A stretch of 8,560 bases of DNA, from positions 1 through 8,560 of the forward strand of contig JACRAG010000526.1 of assembly GCA_016213455.1 (NCBI GenBank), written 5' to 3'. Of the stretch, positions 1 to 7,240 are shown one piece after another. The translations under genes were made by a program, and so were the position numbers. The notes beneath the pieces were generated by a model. It saw nothing but the letters and a program-made list of their open reading frames with translations, was not told the DNA's origin and ran no database searches. Positions within the stretch are counted from its first letter, which is position 1; each line of letters opens with the position of its first letter. The DNA comes from Anaerolineae bacterium. GTDB lineage: Bacteria; Chloroflexota; Anaerolineae; Anaerolineales; Anaerolineaceae.

Positions 1-542
1 GAATCTCGGGCTGCTTCACGCGCCAATTCAGCCAGATGGCGGTCGTAAATCTGGCTCATATCCGGGAAACGCGGGCCAAATTCTTCGATGTTGGGCCCGC
101 GCAGTGGGTTAAAACCCGTCATGCCAACCATCGATATATGGTCCGTGATGAGCATCACATCGCCAGGTTCATAATCAGGATGGATAGCGCCGGCGGCGTT
201 GGTCAGCACAAGGACATCGATGCCCAAACGCTTCATCACCCGCACAGGCAGGGTTACTTCAGCCATGGAGTAGCCTTCATAAAAGTGAGCCCGCCCTTGT
301 TGCACTAGCACCTCAACGCCAAATAACTGCCCCACCACCAGACGACCAGAGTGACCATGCACGGTGGAAACAGGCCAATACGGAATGGCGCTGTATGGAA
401 TGGATATAGCATCGGCAACCTGATCGGCTAATCCCCCAAGGCCCGAACCCAAAACAAGCCCTACGCGGGGCTGTTTCTGTATGCGTTCGCGTACTGCGGC
501 TGTGGCCTGGTCAATCTCTGCCAGGGTGATGATTTCTCGCAT
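1..542 (-). CDS. Purine nucleoside phosphorylase, N-terminal 180 residues (C-terminus outside window)
   Basis: This gene should catalyse phosphorolysis of purine nucleosides (inosine and guanosine type) to free base and ribose-1-phosphate, in cytosolic purine salvage. The minus-strand translation shows the family signature in order: phosphate loop LGSGLGG (residues 31-37), HGHSGRL (62-68), QGRAHFYEGY (82-91), LTNAAGAI (113-120), a DHI segment (134-136), NPLRGPN (145-151) and FGPRFPDMS (156-163). S33, H64, R84, H86, N115 and A116 fall at the same numbers as the phosphate- and purine-site residues of the human trimeric enzyme. NAAG rather than a CGS-type motif favours PNP over methylthioadenosine phosphorylase. 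The base-specificity residues near the C-terminus lie beyond position 1, so specificity is open. The ATG at 542-540 is preceded by AGGAGG at good spacing. The gene is divergent from the c-di-GMP operon and has its own promoter. Confidence 0.93.
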   Translation of the reverse strand, partial: MREIITLAEIDQATAAVRERIQKQPRVGLVLGSGLGGLADQVADAISIPYSAIPYWPVSTVHGHSGRLVVGQLFGVEVLVQQGRAHFYEGYSMAEVTLPVRVMKRLGIDVLVLTNAAGAIHPDYEPGDVMLITDHISMVGMTGFNPLRGPNIEEFGPRFPDMSQIYDRHLAELAREAARD

Positions 543-592
543 ACTTCCTCCTGAAATGGCACGAATGGGAATTCGATCAATAAAACATCAGA

Positions 593-608
593 CAACATCA
601 TTATATCA
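593..608 (-). promoter_or_regulatory. Extended -10 promoter for the purine nucleoside phosphorylase gene
   Basis: On the minus strand, TGATATAAT (608-600) is a perfect -10 hexamer with the extended TG motif. No good -35 hexamer sits 16-18 bp upstream, which is typical of extended -10 promoters. Transcription would start near 593 and leave a leader of about 50 nt before the ATG at 542. The leader includes the Shine-Dalgarno AGGAGG just before the start codon. The call rests on consensus match and position only. Confidence 0.5.
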
Positions 609-693
609 AAGATTATCCCGCCCAACCTCTACACGAAATCCAAACCGATTTTTCTACTTCACTTCTATGACATAAATATCCACTTTACAGAAA

Positions 694-711
694 TGAAACG
701 AAGGTGAAACG
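694..711 (+). repeat. Two TGAAACG direct repeats, 11-bp period, just upstream of the promoter
   Basis: TGAAACG occurs at 694-700 and again at 705-711. The two copies are one helical turn apart and end 9 bp before the -35 hexamer at 721. Phased direct repeats in this position are typical of an activator-binding site. No regulator is identifiable from this sequence alone, and two copies of a 7-mer could be chance. Confidence 0.35.
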
Positions 712-720
712 CTTTTTTTA

Positions 721-749
721 TTGTATAGATTTCGACCTTATGCTATGCT
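721..749 (+). promoter_or_regulatory. Sigma70-type promoter for the c-di-GMP operon
   Basis: TTGTAT (721-726) and TATGCT (744-749) are separated by exactly 17 bp, and TG at 741-742 makes an extended -10. Each hexamer matches consensus at 4 of 6 positions. A T-rich run (713-720) abuts the -35 like an UP element. Transcription would start near 756, giving a leader of about 70 nt before the ATG at 826. In that leader the only purine-rich ribosome-binding candidate is AAAAGGGA (804-811), which is further than usual from the start. Confidence 0.5.
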
Positions 750-825
750 TCGATTACGGGGAGATAGGCGCGGCAATATGACAAACCTGTAAACCTGACA
801 TCCAAAAGGGACCAAACTACATTAC

Positions 826-3018
826 ATGAACCAATCCAGGGTTCTTGGACGCCAATTAAAGCCCGTCTTCCTGAATGATAAGAGCTTGTCCAGGAATTCT
901 TTTGATTTTTCAGTCCCTCAAACCACCCACAACCTTTCCATCGAAGAATTACAGCGCCGGATCCAGGATTTGGAGCAGCAGCTCATTGTTGAGCATGTTC
1001 GCAACGAACAGCTGATCAGCCTCAACGAGTTCAGCCATCAATTGGAGAACTTGCTCGATCTGCCGGTGGAAGCGCAACTCGCCGCGAATACACTGGCTGG
1101 GGCATTCAAATGCAGCCTCGCCATGGTGCTGGTCAACAACCCATCCGAACAGCGCCTTGTGCTCATGTCGGCTGCAGGACCGGATGCAACCAACCTGTCG
1201 CCGAACTACCGCCACAGCCTGACGCGCGGACTGGTCGGACGCTCGATCCGTGTGCGCCGCCCTTTAATCAACCTGGAAGGTGGATCACTCTCCGAACCGG
1301 TGGAAATTGGTTCGGTTATTTACCCGTCCCAACTGGTTTTCCCGATGATGCTCAAGGGATATCTGGAAGGCGCTATCATTCTGGTGGATCGTGAGCAGAA
1401 TGCGTTTGACCCGGAAGACATCCCCTATGTGGAGGCATTGGGCTCGCGCCTGATGGTTGCCTGGGAAAACGACCGGAATCGCCAGACTCTGGCAGATTTG
1501 ATCGAATCAGCCGCCAGCCTTTCTGCGACCCAAAATTCTGAGCAGCTGCTGGATCGCGTGGCAGAAATTGCCCGCCGCACGACCAAGTCTTCCTATTCAT
1601 TGGTCGCCATCCGCGAAGAGTTGGATTGGATAATTGGAACTTCGGGGAAGGCTCCCTTGATGTTCCCTGGAACAAAAACCGGACTGACCGGGATGCTGGA
1701 CGAAGTATATCGATCACGCTCCCCGCTGCGTGTTCGCGACATTCGTAAAGACAGCCGCACAGCTGCCCTGAGTGTGGACTCGGCTGAGTTTCGATCGTTG
1801 CTGGCGGTCCCCATTTTGCTCGAGTCGGCGCTTTCGGGCGTGATCCTCGTTTTTGGTAAAAAGACCAATGCCGCCTTCACGGAGCAGGATGAATTCATGC
1901 TCAACCTGTTGGGGACTCACGCGGCGGTGTCAATTGAACGTTGTTTCCTGGACCAGGAACTGCGCTCCACCCTGAAAACCACCCAGCTCCTTTATGACCT
2001 GTCCATTCGCATCGCTGAATCGGATGACCTGGTAACCGCAGCCCAGGTCATTGCCCGTACCGCATTCAGACTTTTCCAGGCAACCAGTTGTGGTTTGGTT
2101 CTACACTCACAAAAAGGTCAGATGGAGGCCAGTGTCATTTTCCCGACCGACGATCCATCTGTGCATCACCCCAAAGACATGATCAAACAGTCCATGTCAA
2201 CTCGCCAGATTATTTACCAGGCGGGTAATGAAGGTGGTTCTCGCGTCGCCATCCCCATTCAGACACCCCGGCGATGCTATGGGTCATTGTGGCTGGAATT
2301 GAGCGACAGTTTACAGAATTCTCCTCGCCCAGTGGAAGAAATCCGCATCTTCATCAACCAGGCTTCCGTAGCGCTGGAACGCTCCATCCTGCTTTCAGAA
2401 ACGCGTCAGCAGGCCAACCAGATCACCAAAGCCTACAATCAACTGGAAGAATCCTACGACCAGACCCTTCTGGCCTTAATGAACGCGCTGGATGCACGCG
2501 ACCACGAAACCGAAAAACACACCCTGCGCGTTAGCCAAATCTCCTCCACCATTGGAAAAGCCTGTGGCTTGAATGCCAACGAATTAAAAGCCCTGGAACG
2601 GGGTAGTCTGCTGCATGATATTGGAAAAATTGGTATTTCAGATTCGATTCTGCTCAAACGGGGGAAGCTGGATAAGACAGAATGGGACCTGATGCAAAAA
2701 CATCCTGCCATCGGAGCAGAAATCATCCGCTCCATTCCATCCTTGTCCGATGCCCTGGTGGTTGTTGCAAATCACCACGAACGTTGGGATGGTAGCGGTT
2801 ATCCATTCCACCTTAAAGAAGATCAAATTCCATTGTTGGCTCGCATTTTCATCGTCGCTGATGTCTTTGATGCCCTTACCAGTGACCGGGTGTACCGCGA
2901 ACGCATCTCTGAACAGGAAGCCATGGACTATATAAAATCACAATCCGGAATCCTCTTCGATCCTGAAATTGTTTGTGTGCTTGAAAAAGTTCTCCCAAGC
3001 ATTACTGGAAAAATTTAA
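826..3018 (+). CDS. Soluble triple-GAF HD-GYP cyclic di-GMP phosphodiesterase
   Basis: This 730-residue protein should hydrolyse cyclic di-GMP under control of small-molecule or redox sensing by its GAF domains. There is no signal peptide or membrane segment, so it is probably cytosolic. Order: a low-complexity N-terminus (1-36); a predicted coiled coil (about 37-75); GAF1 (about 78-212); GAF2 (about 225-375), the clearest, with RSLLAVPI and a FTEQDEFML helix; GAF3 (about 390-525), more degenerate; a linker helix; and a C-terminal HD-GYP domain (about 545-728). The HD-GYP metal and catalytic residues are all present: H565, H597-D598 with K601, H626, HHE 650-652, DGSGYP 655-660 and the VADVFD aspartates (679, 682). 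The enzyme therefore looks active. An in-frame stop at 796-798 with no other start before 826 supports this ATG. Its Shine-Dalgarno site is weak and distant. The GGDEF gene follows after 8 nt. The GAF ligands cannot be read from sequence. Confidence 0.93.
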   Translation: MNQSRVLGRQLKPVFLNDKSLSRNSFDFSVPQTTHNLSIEELQRRIQDLEQQLIVEHVRNEQLISLNEFSHQLENLLDLPVEAQLAANTLAGAFKCSLAMVLVNNPSEQRLVLMSAAGPDATNLSPNYRHSLTRGLVGRSIRVRRPLINLEGGSLSEPVEIGSVIYPSQLVFPMMLKGYLEGAIILVDREQNAFDPEDIPYVEALGSRLMVAWENDRNRQTLADLIESAASLSATQNSEQLLDRVAEIARRTTKSSYSLVAIREELDWIIGTSGKAPLMFPGTKTGLTGMLDEVYRSRSPLRVRDIRKDSRTAALSVDSAEFRSLLAVPILLESALSGVILVFGKKTNAAFTEQDEFMLNLLGTHAAVSIERCFLDQELRSTLKTTQLLYDLSIRIAESDDLVTAAQVIARTAFRLFQATSCGLVLHSQKGQMEASVIFPTDDPSVHHPKDMIKQSMSTRQIIYQAGNEGGSRVAIPIQTPRRCYGSLWLELSDSLQNSPRPVEEIRIFINQASVALERSILLSETRQQANQITKAYNQLEESYDQTLLALMNALDARDHETEKHTLRVSQISSTIGKACGLNANELKALERGSLLHDIGKIGISDSILLKRGKLDKTEWDLMQKHPAIGAEIIRSIPSLSDALVVVANHHERWDGSGYPFHLKEDQIPLLARIFIVADVFDALTSDRVYRERISEQEAMDYIKSQSGILFDPEIVCVLEKVLPSITGKI

Positions 3019-3026
3019 AAATATTT

Positions 3027-4607
3027 ATGATGACTTCAGACAACCAAAGTTCCAACCCTTTGCTGAGCAGGCAAATCGGTCTCCCGGTTCTTGTAATTGG
3101 CTTGGCCCTCAGCGGCTGTCTGGTCGGGATTGGCATACTCACCGACCTGGAATCCACCCACCGGGCGATGTTCATCACTACTGGACTGGTTGGCATGCTC
3201 TATTCGCTGGCGCTGCCGACGGTTCTGATCGCTTTGGCGCGCAGGCATAATGCCCTGTGGTTGGGCTTGATTCTGATTAACAGTTTGATGGTAAATTGGC
3301 TTCTCATCATCGAACCATTTTCCTTTAAAGGGATCGGACTGACCGCGTGCCTCATCCTTACGCTGGCATCCGCAGTCTTAATGGGTCGCTGGCAATCCTA
3401 CACATTCATGGTCTTAACCATGTTGATGTACCGGGTATTACCTTTGATCCTGCATACAGGCATTTCACCCGTATCCACGGGCATCCAAATCGCCCTGGTC
3501 GGCATATCCATCGGCATCACCGAAACGATATACCTGATGCAAAAACGCATCGAACACGATTTTCAACGGTTGAAAGTTGTCAATCAAATGACACGCAGCC
3601 TGGCTTATTCCATTGAAACTTCTCAAGTCATGTCTTTGATGAGTGGAGCCATCCAGGCTGTCCTGGATGCGGACACCTACTTCATTGGCCTGGTGCAAGA
3701 TGATCACATCAACTTGAAGTTGTTTTATGATGACGGTGAGTTTTTTTCGAACATGTCCATCGACCGCGAAGGCACACTCGGTGGATGGGTGGTCAACCGA
3801 CGACGTTCTTTATTACTCACCGATGCACCTAACCAATTAAAAGACCTTGGATTGGATGGGAAAATCATCGGTAAACCGCATGTGAGCCTGTCCTGGATGG
3901 GGACACCTCTGCAAACACCTGATCATGTTTTCGGTGTAGTGGCAGTGGCCTCTTATAAACGCAACGCCTTTAATAATTCCGACCTGGAATTACTTGAAAA
4001 CTTTGCCCAACAGGCTTCCATCACGCTGGACAACGCCTATCACCACGCTGAAGTGGAGGAACAATCCACACAGGACAGTCTGACCAGGGTGCTCAATCAC
4101 AGCAATTTCCTAAAGCATTTCCTGAAAGAGACAGAAAAAGCTGCCCAACATCATTATCCCCTCAGTGTCATCATGCTCGATGTGGATCACTTCAAAAAAT
4201 ACAACGACAATTATGGACATCTGGTCGGTGATCAAGTACTGGTTGGTCTCTCTGAATTGGTTCGCCGCTACACCAAATCGTCCGATCTGGTTGGACGCTG
4301 GGGCGGTGAAGAATTTATCATCGCATTACCCCAAACCAGCGGCATTCAAGCCAACCTGGTCGCTGAACGGATTCGCAAAGCGATCAACCGGATGGAAGTA
4401 TTTGACCGCGAGAACAACCATATTCCCCCACCGACCGTCAGCCAGGGCATCGCACTCTTCCCTCAAGAGTCAGACCGGCCCGAAACCTTGTTAGACATGG
4501 CCGATAAGCGCATGCTGCTTGCCAAGAACCGCGGTCGCGACCAGATTGAACCGCCAGCTGAGCACTGGCACGGCATCCAGCCGCACTACATCAACAGCTC
4601 CAATTAA
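3027..4607 (+). CDS. Membrane-bound GAF-GGDEF diguanylate cyclase
   Basis: This 526-residue protein should make cyclic di-GMP from two GTP at the inner face of the membrane. Six hydrophobic segments (about 17-38, 47-70, 76-95, 102-120, 124-143, 150-171) form an N-terminal membrane unit. A cytoplasmic GAF domain follows (about 185-340), then a GGDEF domain (about 350-515). Catalytic features are intact: the metal-site segment LDVDHFKKYND (D385, D387), the active-site loop GGEEF (426-430), and the closing ADKRMLLAKNRGR stretch. The inhibitory RxxD site reads K417-S-S-D420, so its Arg is replaced by Lys and product feedback may be weak. The start is 8 nt after the phosphodiesterase stop, in AT-rich sequence without a Shine-Dalgarno site, which suggests translational coupling. 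A second ATG follows immediately (3030). The ligands of the membrane unit and the GAF domain are unknown. Confidence 0.93.
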   Translation: MMTSDNQSSNPLLSRQIGLPVLVIGLALSGCLVGIGILTDLESTHRAMFITTGLVGMLYSLALPTVLIALARRHNALWLGLILINSLMVNWLLIIEPFSFKGIGLTACLILTLASAVLMGRWQSYTFMVLTMLMYRVLPLILHTGISPVSTGIQIALVGISIGITETIYLMQKRIEHDFQRLKVVNQMTRSLAYSIETSQVMSLMSGAIQAVLDADTYFIGLVQDDHINLKLFYDDGEFFSNMSIDREGTLGGWVVNRRRSLLLTDAPNQLKDLGLDGKIIGKPHVSLSWMGTPLQTPDHVFGVVAVASYKRNAFNNSDLELLENFAQQASITLDNAYHHAEVEEQSTQDSLTRVLNHSNFLKHFLKETEKAAQHHYPLSVIMLDVDHFKKYNDNYGHLVGDQVLVGLSELVRRYTKSSDLVGRWGGEEFIIALPQTSGIQANLVAERIRKAINRMEVFDRENNHIPPPTVSQGIALFPQESDRPETLLDMADKRMLLAKNRGRDQIEPPAEHWHGIQPHYINSSN

Positions 4608-4636
4608 AAGAACCGGTACTTCTTTCCCGGTTCTTT
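4607..4636. terminator. Hairpin terminator shared by the two converging units
   Basis: A perfect 10-bp stem, AAAGAACCGG (4607-4616) with CCGGTTCTTT (4627-4636), closes a 10-nt loop. The stem starts on the last base of the cyclase stop codon (4605-4607). The plus strand continues T-rich (to about 4650), as expected for intrinsic termination of the c-di-GMP operon. On the minus strand the stem ends in TTCTTTTAATT, a weaker T tract, and lies 20 nt beyond the threonine aldolase stop. It could therefore stop both units. Confidence 0.7.
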
Positions 4637-4656
4637 CGCTCTTTATTTTCGACTGT

Positions 4657-5694
4657 TTACTGCAACACAGATCGAAAGGCCTCAACGACAGTCTGGATAT
4701 CTCCAGCTTCGATGCCGTAATGCGTAACCAGGCGGTAGCGCCGCGATCCAACCACACCCACCTTCACGTTCAAGCCTGCCAGCGATTGGACCACTCCCTT
4801 CGTGTCAGCCTTCACTGCATCTGACAGGTGCACAAACACCATATTGGTAGCCGGTACAGGCGTTTCCACAATGACGCCATCCACACCTGCCAGCCCTTTT
4901 GCCAGCGCCTGGGCGTGTTTGTGATCCTCTCCAAGCCGGGTGACCATCTTCTCCAGCGCCACAATTCCAGCCGCTGCCAGCACACCAGCCTGGCGCATAC
5001 CACCCCCCAGGTGTTTGCGCATGCGACGGGCTTTGTTTATGAAATCGCGGGTTCCGCACAACACCGAACCGACCGGCGCACTCAAGCCTTTGCTCAGGCA
5101 AAAGGTGATCGAATCTGCGCCTTGCACCAACCGGTTGGCGGGCACATCTAGCGCGACAGCTGCGTTAAAAATCCGCGCGCCGTCGATATGCAGCGACAAT
5201 CCCAGACTGTGCGCCGTTTCCGCCGCCGCATCCATATATTCCAGGGGCAGCACTGTGCCGCCACACCGGTTGTGTGTGTTCTCCAGCACCAGCAGCCGGC
5301 TGACCGGGTAATGGACATCATCCGAACGCAGCGCGTCTCGAACCGCCTGCAGATCCAGGCGTCCATCCGGGAGGTTGGGCAATTCGTAGGAGTGCACGCC
5401 CGCGAGGTAGGCAATGCCACCACCCTCAAATAGGAAAGTATGGGATTGATTGCCCAGAATTACCTCATCGCCCCGACCGCAGTGAGCCATCACTGCCGCC
5501 AGGTTGCCCATCGTACCGGAAGGCAAAAACAGGGCTGCTTCCTTGCCCATGCGTTCAGCCGCCAACTCCTGCAGGCGATTGATGCTGGGGTCTTCGCCCA
5601 TCACATCGTCGCCCACATCCGCTCTGGCCATCGCTTCGCGCATCTCTGGCGTGGGGAAGGTTACCGTGTCGGACCGCAAATCGATTATTTTCAT
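4657..5694 (-). CDS. ltaE: Low-specificity L-threonine aldolase
   Basis: This PLP-dependent enzyme cleaves L-threonine and L-allo-threonine to glycine and acetaldehyde, and can act on related beta-hydroxy amino acids. The 345-residue length is normal. Diagnostic segments are the N-terminal [28 protein letters not shown] (28-37); FLPSGTMGN (56-64); H85, the residue expected to stack on the cofactor; ENTHN (138-142); the cofactor-binding DGAR (171-174); and the Schiff-base lysine K202 in [11 protein letters not shown]. All expected active-site residues are visible. The ATG at 5694-5692 has a modest GGGAA ribosome site 8 nt upstream. The gene starts 21 nt after the rluD-like gene and is probably the last of a four-gene transcript. 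Stereospecificity cannot be fixed from sequence, and the symbol is by family resemblance. Its link to the lspA-rluD genes looks positional rather than functional. Confidence 0.9.
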   Translation of the reverse strand: MKIIDLRSDTVTFPTPEMREAMARADVGDDVMGEDPSINRLQELAAERMGKEAALFLPSGTMGNLAAVMAHCGRGDEVILGNQSHTFLFEGGGIAYLAGVHSYELPNLPDGRLDLQAVRDALRSDDVHYPVSRLLVLENTHNRCGGTVLPLEYMDAAAETAHSLGLSLHIDGARIFNAAVALDVPANRLVQGADSITFCLSKGLSAPVGSVLCGTRDFINKARRMRKHLGGGMRQAGVLAAAGIVALEKMVTRLGEDHKHAQALAKGLAGVDGVIVETPVPATNMVFVHLSDAVKADTKGVVQSLAGLNVKVGVVGSRRYRLVTHYGIEAGDIQTVVEAFRSVLQ

Positions 5695-5715
5695 TTTCGT
5701 CGTTCCCAGTGAAAA

Positions 5716-6642
5716 TTAATGCCCTTTTCGCAGAATATCCAAAACACCTGACAGATCATCCGGCAGAGCAGCCTCAAAGCTGCGCGGCTTTTTCTCGCCG
5801 GGCAGCACCACGGTCAGGCGAAAGGCATGCAGAAACTGGCGGCGCAGTCCCAGACTGGCTTTCTTCCGGCCATACAAGGTATCGCCTGCGATGGGACAAC
5901 CTAGAAATGCCAGGTGCACGCGAATTTGATGCGTGCGCCCGGTGTGCGGATGTACTTCCAGCAAGGTGTGCGATGGAAAAGACTCCAGCACACGGTACTC
6001 GCTGACCGCTTCACGCCCCTTCTCGAGCGGTACGACGGCCATTTGCTTGCGTTTTTGTAGATCACGCCCAATGGGCGCTTCAATGCGCCCGGTGGGTGTA
6101 GGTGGATGTCCATCCACCAGTGCAAGGTAAACCTTTTTCACCTCGCGCTGCCGGAACTGATCCACCAGCCAGCGATGGGTTCGGTCATTTTTCGCGATCA
6201 ATATCAATCCAGACGTGTCTTTATCCAGCCGGTGAACAATGCCCGGACGCTGATCTCCGCCAATGCCTTCCAATTCCGGGTCGTGCGCCAGGGCCGCGTT
6301 CACCAGGGTACCCGAACCGTGACCGGCGGATGGATGCACCACCATACCGGCAGGTTTGTTGACCACCATCAGATCATCATTTTCAAACAGGATATCCAGC
6401 GGGATATTCTCAGCCGTCAAATCTGTGGGCTGCACCGGGGGTAGAGCTACGTCAATCTCCATGCCGGCTTCTATCATCTGTCCGGATTTACCCGCCGGCC
6501 TTCCATTGACCAGGACGAAACCGTCAGCGATCAGCCCTTGCAACCTGGCGCGGCTGAATTCTGGCATGTGGACCACCAGGAATTTATCCAACCGGCCAGC
6601 TTCATGGGATTCACAAATAAACTGAAATACTTGATCTCCCAT
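5716..6642 (-). CDS. rluD: 23S rRNA pseudouridine synthase, RluA/RluD family
   Basis: This enzyme isomerises specific uridines in large-subunit ribosomal RNA to pseudouridine. The 308-residue protein has an N-terminal S4-type RNA-binding domain (about 15-70, with RLDKFL and [12 protein letters not shown]) and a RluA-type catalytic domain. The catalytic Asp is D140 in [19 protein letters not shown], preceded by [10 protein letters not shown] (95-104). The late signature [13 protein letters not shown] (233-245) is intact. Length and domain order match RluD, but the target uridines cannot be assigned from sequence, and family members with other targets look alike. The ATG at 6642-6640 directly abuts the lspA TAA (6645-6643) and no Shine-Dalgarno site is visible, so translation is probably coupled to lspA. 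The lspA-rluD order is common in bacteria. Confidence 0.92.
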   Translation of the reverse strand: MGDQVFQFICESHEAGRLDKFLVVHMPEFSRARLQGLIADGFVLVNGRPAGKSGQMIEAGMEIDVALPPVQPTDLTAENIPLDILFENDDLMVVNKPAGMVVHPSAGHGSGTLVNAALAHDPELEGIGGDQRPGIVHRLDKDTSGLILIAKNDRTHRWLVDQFRQREVKKVYLALVDGHPPTPTGRIEAPIGRDLQKRKQMAVVPLEKGREAVSEYRVLESFPSHTLLEVHPHTGRTHQIRVHLAFLGCPIAGDTLYGRKKASLGLRRQFLHAFRLTVVLPGEKKPRSFEAALPDDLSGVLDILRKGH

Positions 6643-7179
6643 TTAGGCCGGACCGTTTTCTTTCACAGTAGAATCGGCCGATTCTGCTGCTTTTTTGGCC
6701 TTGCGATCATTGCGTTCCTGGATGAATACACCGATCAACAAAACGACCACGGCCATCGTGATGCAGGAATCAGCCACGTTAAAGACCGCGAAGGTTCCAA
6801 TGGAGATAAAATCGGTCACATGCCCCAACGTGATACGATCGATCAGGTTGCCAACCGCGCCACCCAACTGCAAAACCATCGCCAGGCGCAGCGGCCAATC
6901 CTCGAGCGGCACACGCGGAAAGTAATAGATGATCGCCAGCGCCACCAGCATGGCCAGGACGGAGAAAATATCTCCCATGCCCTGGAAGAAGCCAAACACC
7001 ACGCCGGTGTTGTACCAGTGCACAATCCGCGCGTAGTCCAGCATCCAAGGCCAGGGCGCCCACATTTCACCGATGGCCAGGTTATTCCGAACAATGGATT
7101 TGGTCACCTGGTCAATCAGAATGATCAAACCAGCTGAGCCTAACAATATCACATAGTCACGAAGTAAATTCTTTTTCAC
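6643..7179 (-). CDS. lspA: Lipoprotein signal peptidase (signal peptidase II)
   Basis: This inner-membrane aspartic protease removes signal peptides from diacylglyceryl-modified prolipoproteins. Four hydrophobic segments are visible. Family motifs are IDQVTKS (22-28), YNTGVVFG (56-63), GGAVGNLIDR (106-115) and FNVADSCI (133-140). The catalytic aspartates are D114 and D137. The NTGAAFG motif reads NTGVVFG, a conservative change. The charged tail (about 155-178) is variable in the family. Start choice: GTG at 7179-7177 has GGGAGG (7192-7187) at an ideal 7-nt spacing. The ATG at 7185-7183 is only 1 nt from that site, and a TTG at 7194 would include it. GTG therefore gives a 178-residue protein and the ATG 180. 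The gene follows the methyltransferase by about 61 nt and may have its own promoter in that gap. Confidence 0.92.
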   Translation of the reverse strand: MKKNLLRDYVILLGSAGLIILIDQVTKSIVRNNLAIGEMWAPWPWMLDYARIVHWYNTGVVFGFFQGMGDIFSVLAMLVALAIIYYFPRVPLEDWPLRLAMVLQLGGAVGNLIDRITLGHVTDFISIGTFAVFNVADSCITMAVVVLLIGVFIQERNDRKAKKAAESADSTVKENGPA

Positions 7180-7198
7180 AGACATGCCTCCCAAAGGC

Positions 7199-7214
7199 TT
7201 TCACCATTCTACCA
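7199..7214 (-). promoter_or_regulatory. Possible internal promoter for lspA-rluD-ltaE
   Basis: On the minus strand, TGGTAGAAT (7214-7206) is an extended -10 element with one mismatch to TATAAT. It lies in the gap between the methyltransferase stop (7241) and lspA. The start would fall near 7199, giving a leader of about 20 nt that carries the GGGAGG ribosome site. The -35 region is poor. If real, lspA, rluD and the aldolase can be expressed independently of the methyltransferase. Confidence 0.3.
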
Positions 7215-7240
7215 GACCAAGACGCTATTTCATAAAAATA

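Noticed and set aside
481..675. Small plus-strand protein of 64 residues
   Set aside because: It overlaps the start of the purine nucleoside phosphorylase gene on the other strand, runs into promoter sequence and has no ribosome site or domain.
750..825. c-di-GMP riboswitch ahead of the phosphodiesterase gene
   Set aside because: The leader is short and lacks the conserved GEMM-I core sequence. I saw no convincing multi-helix structure.
6538..7137. Open frame of 199 codons on the plus strand across lspA and rluD
   Set aside because: It is antisense to two strongly supported genes and has no domain of its own.
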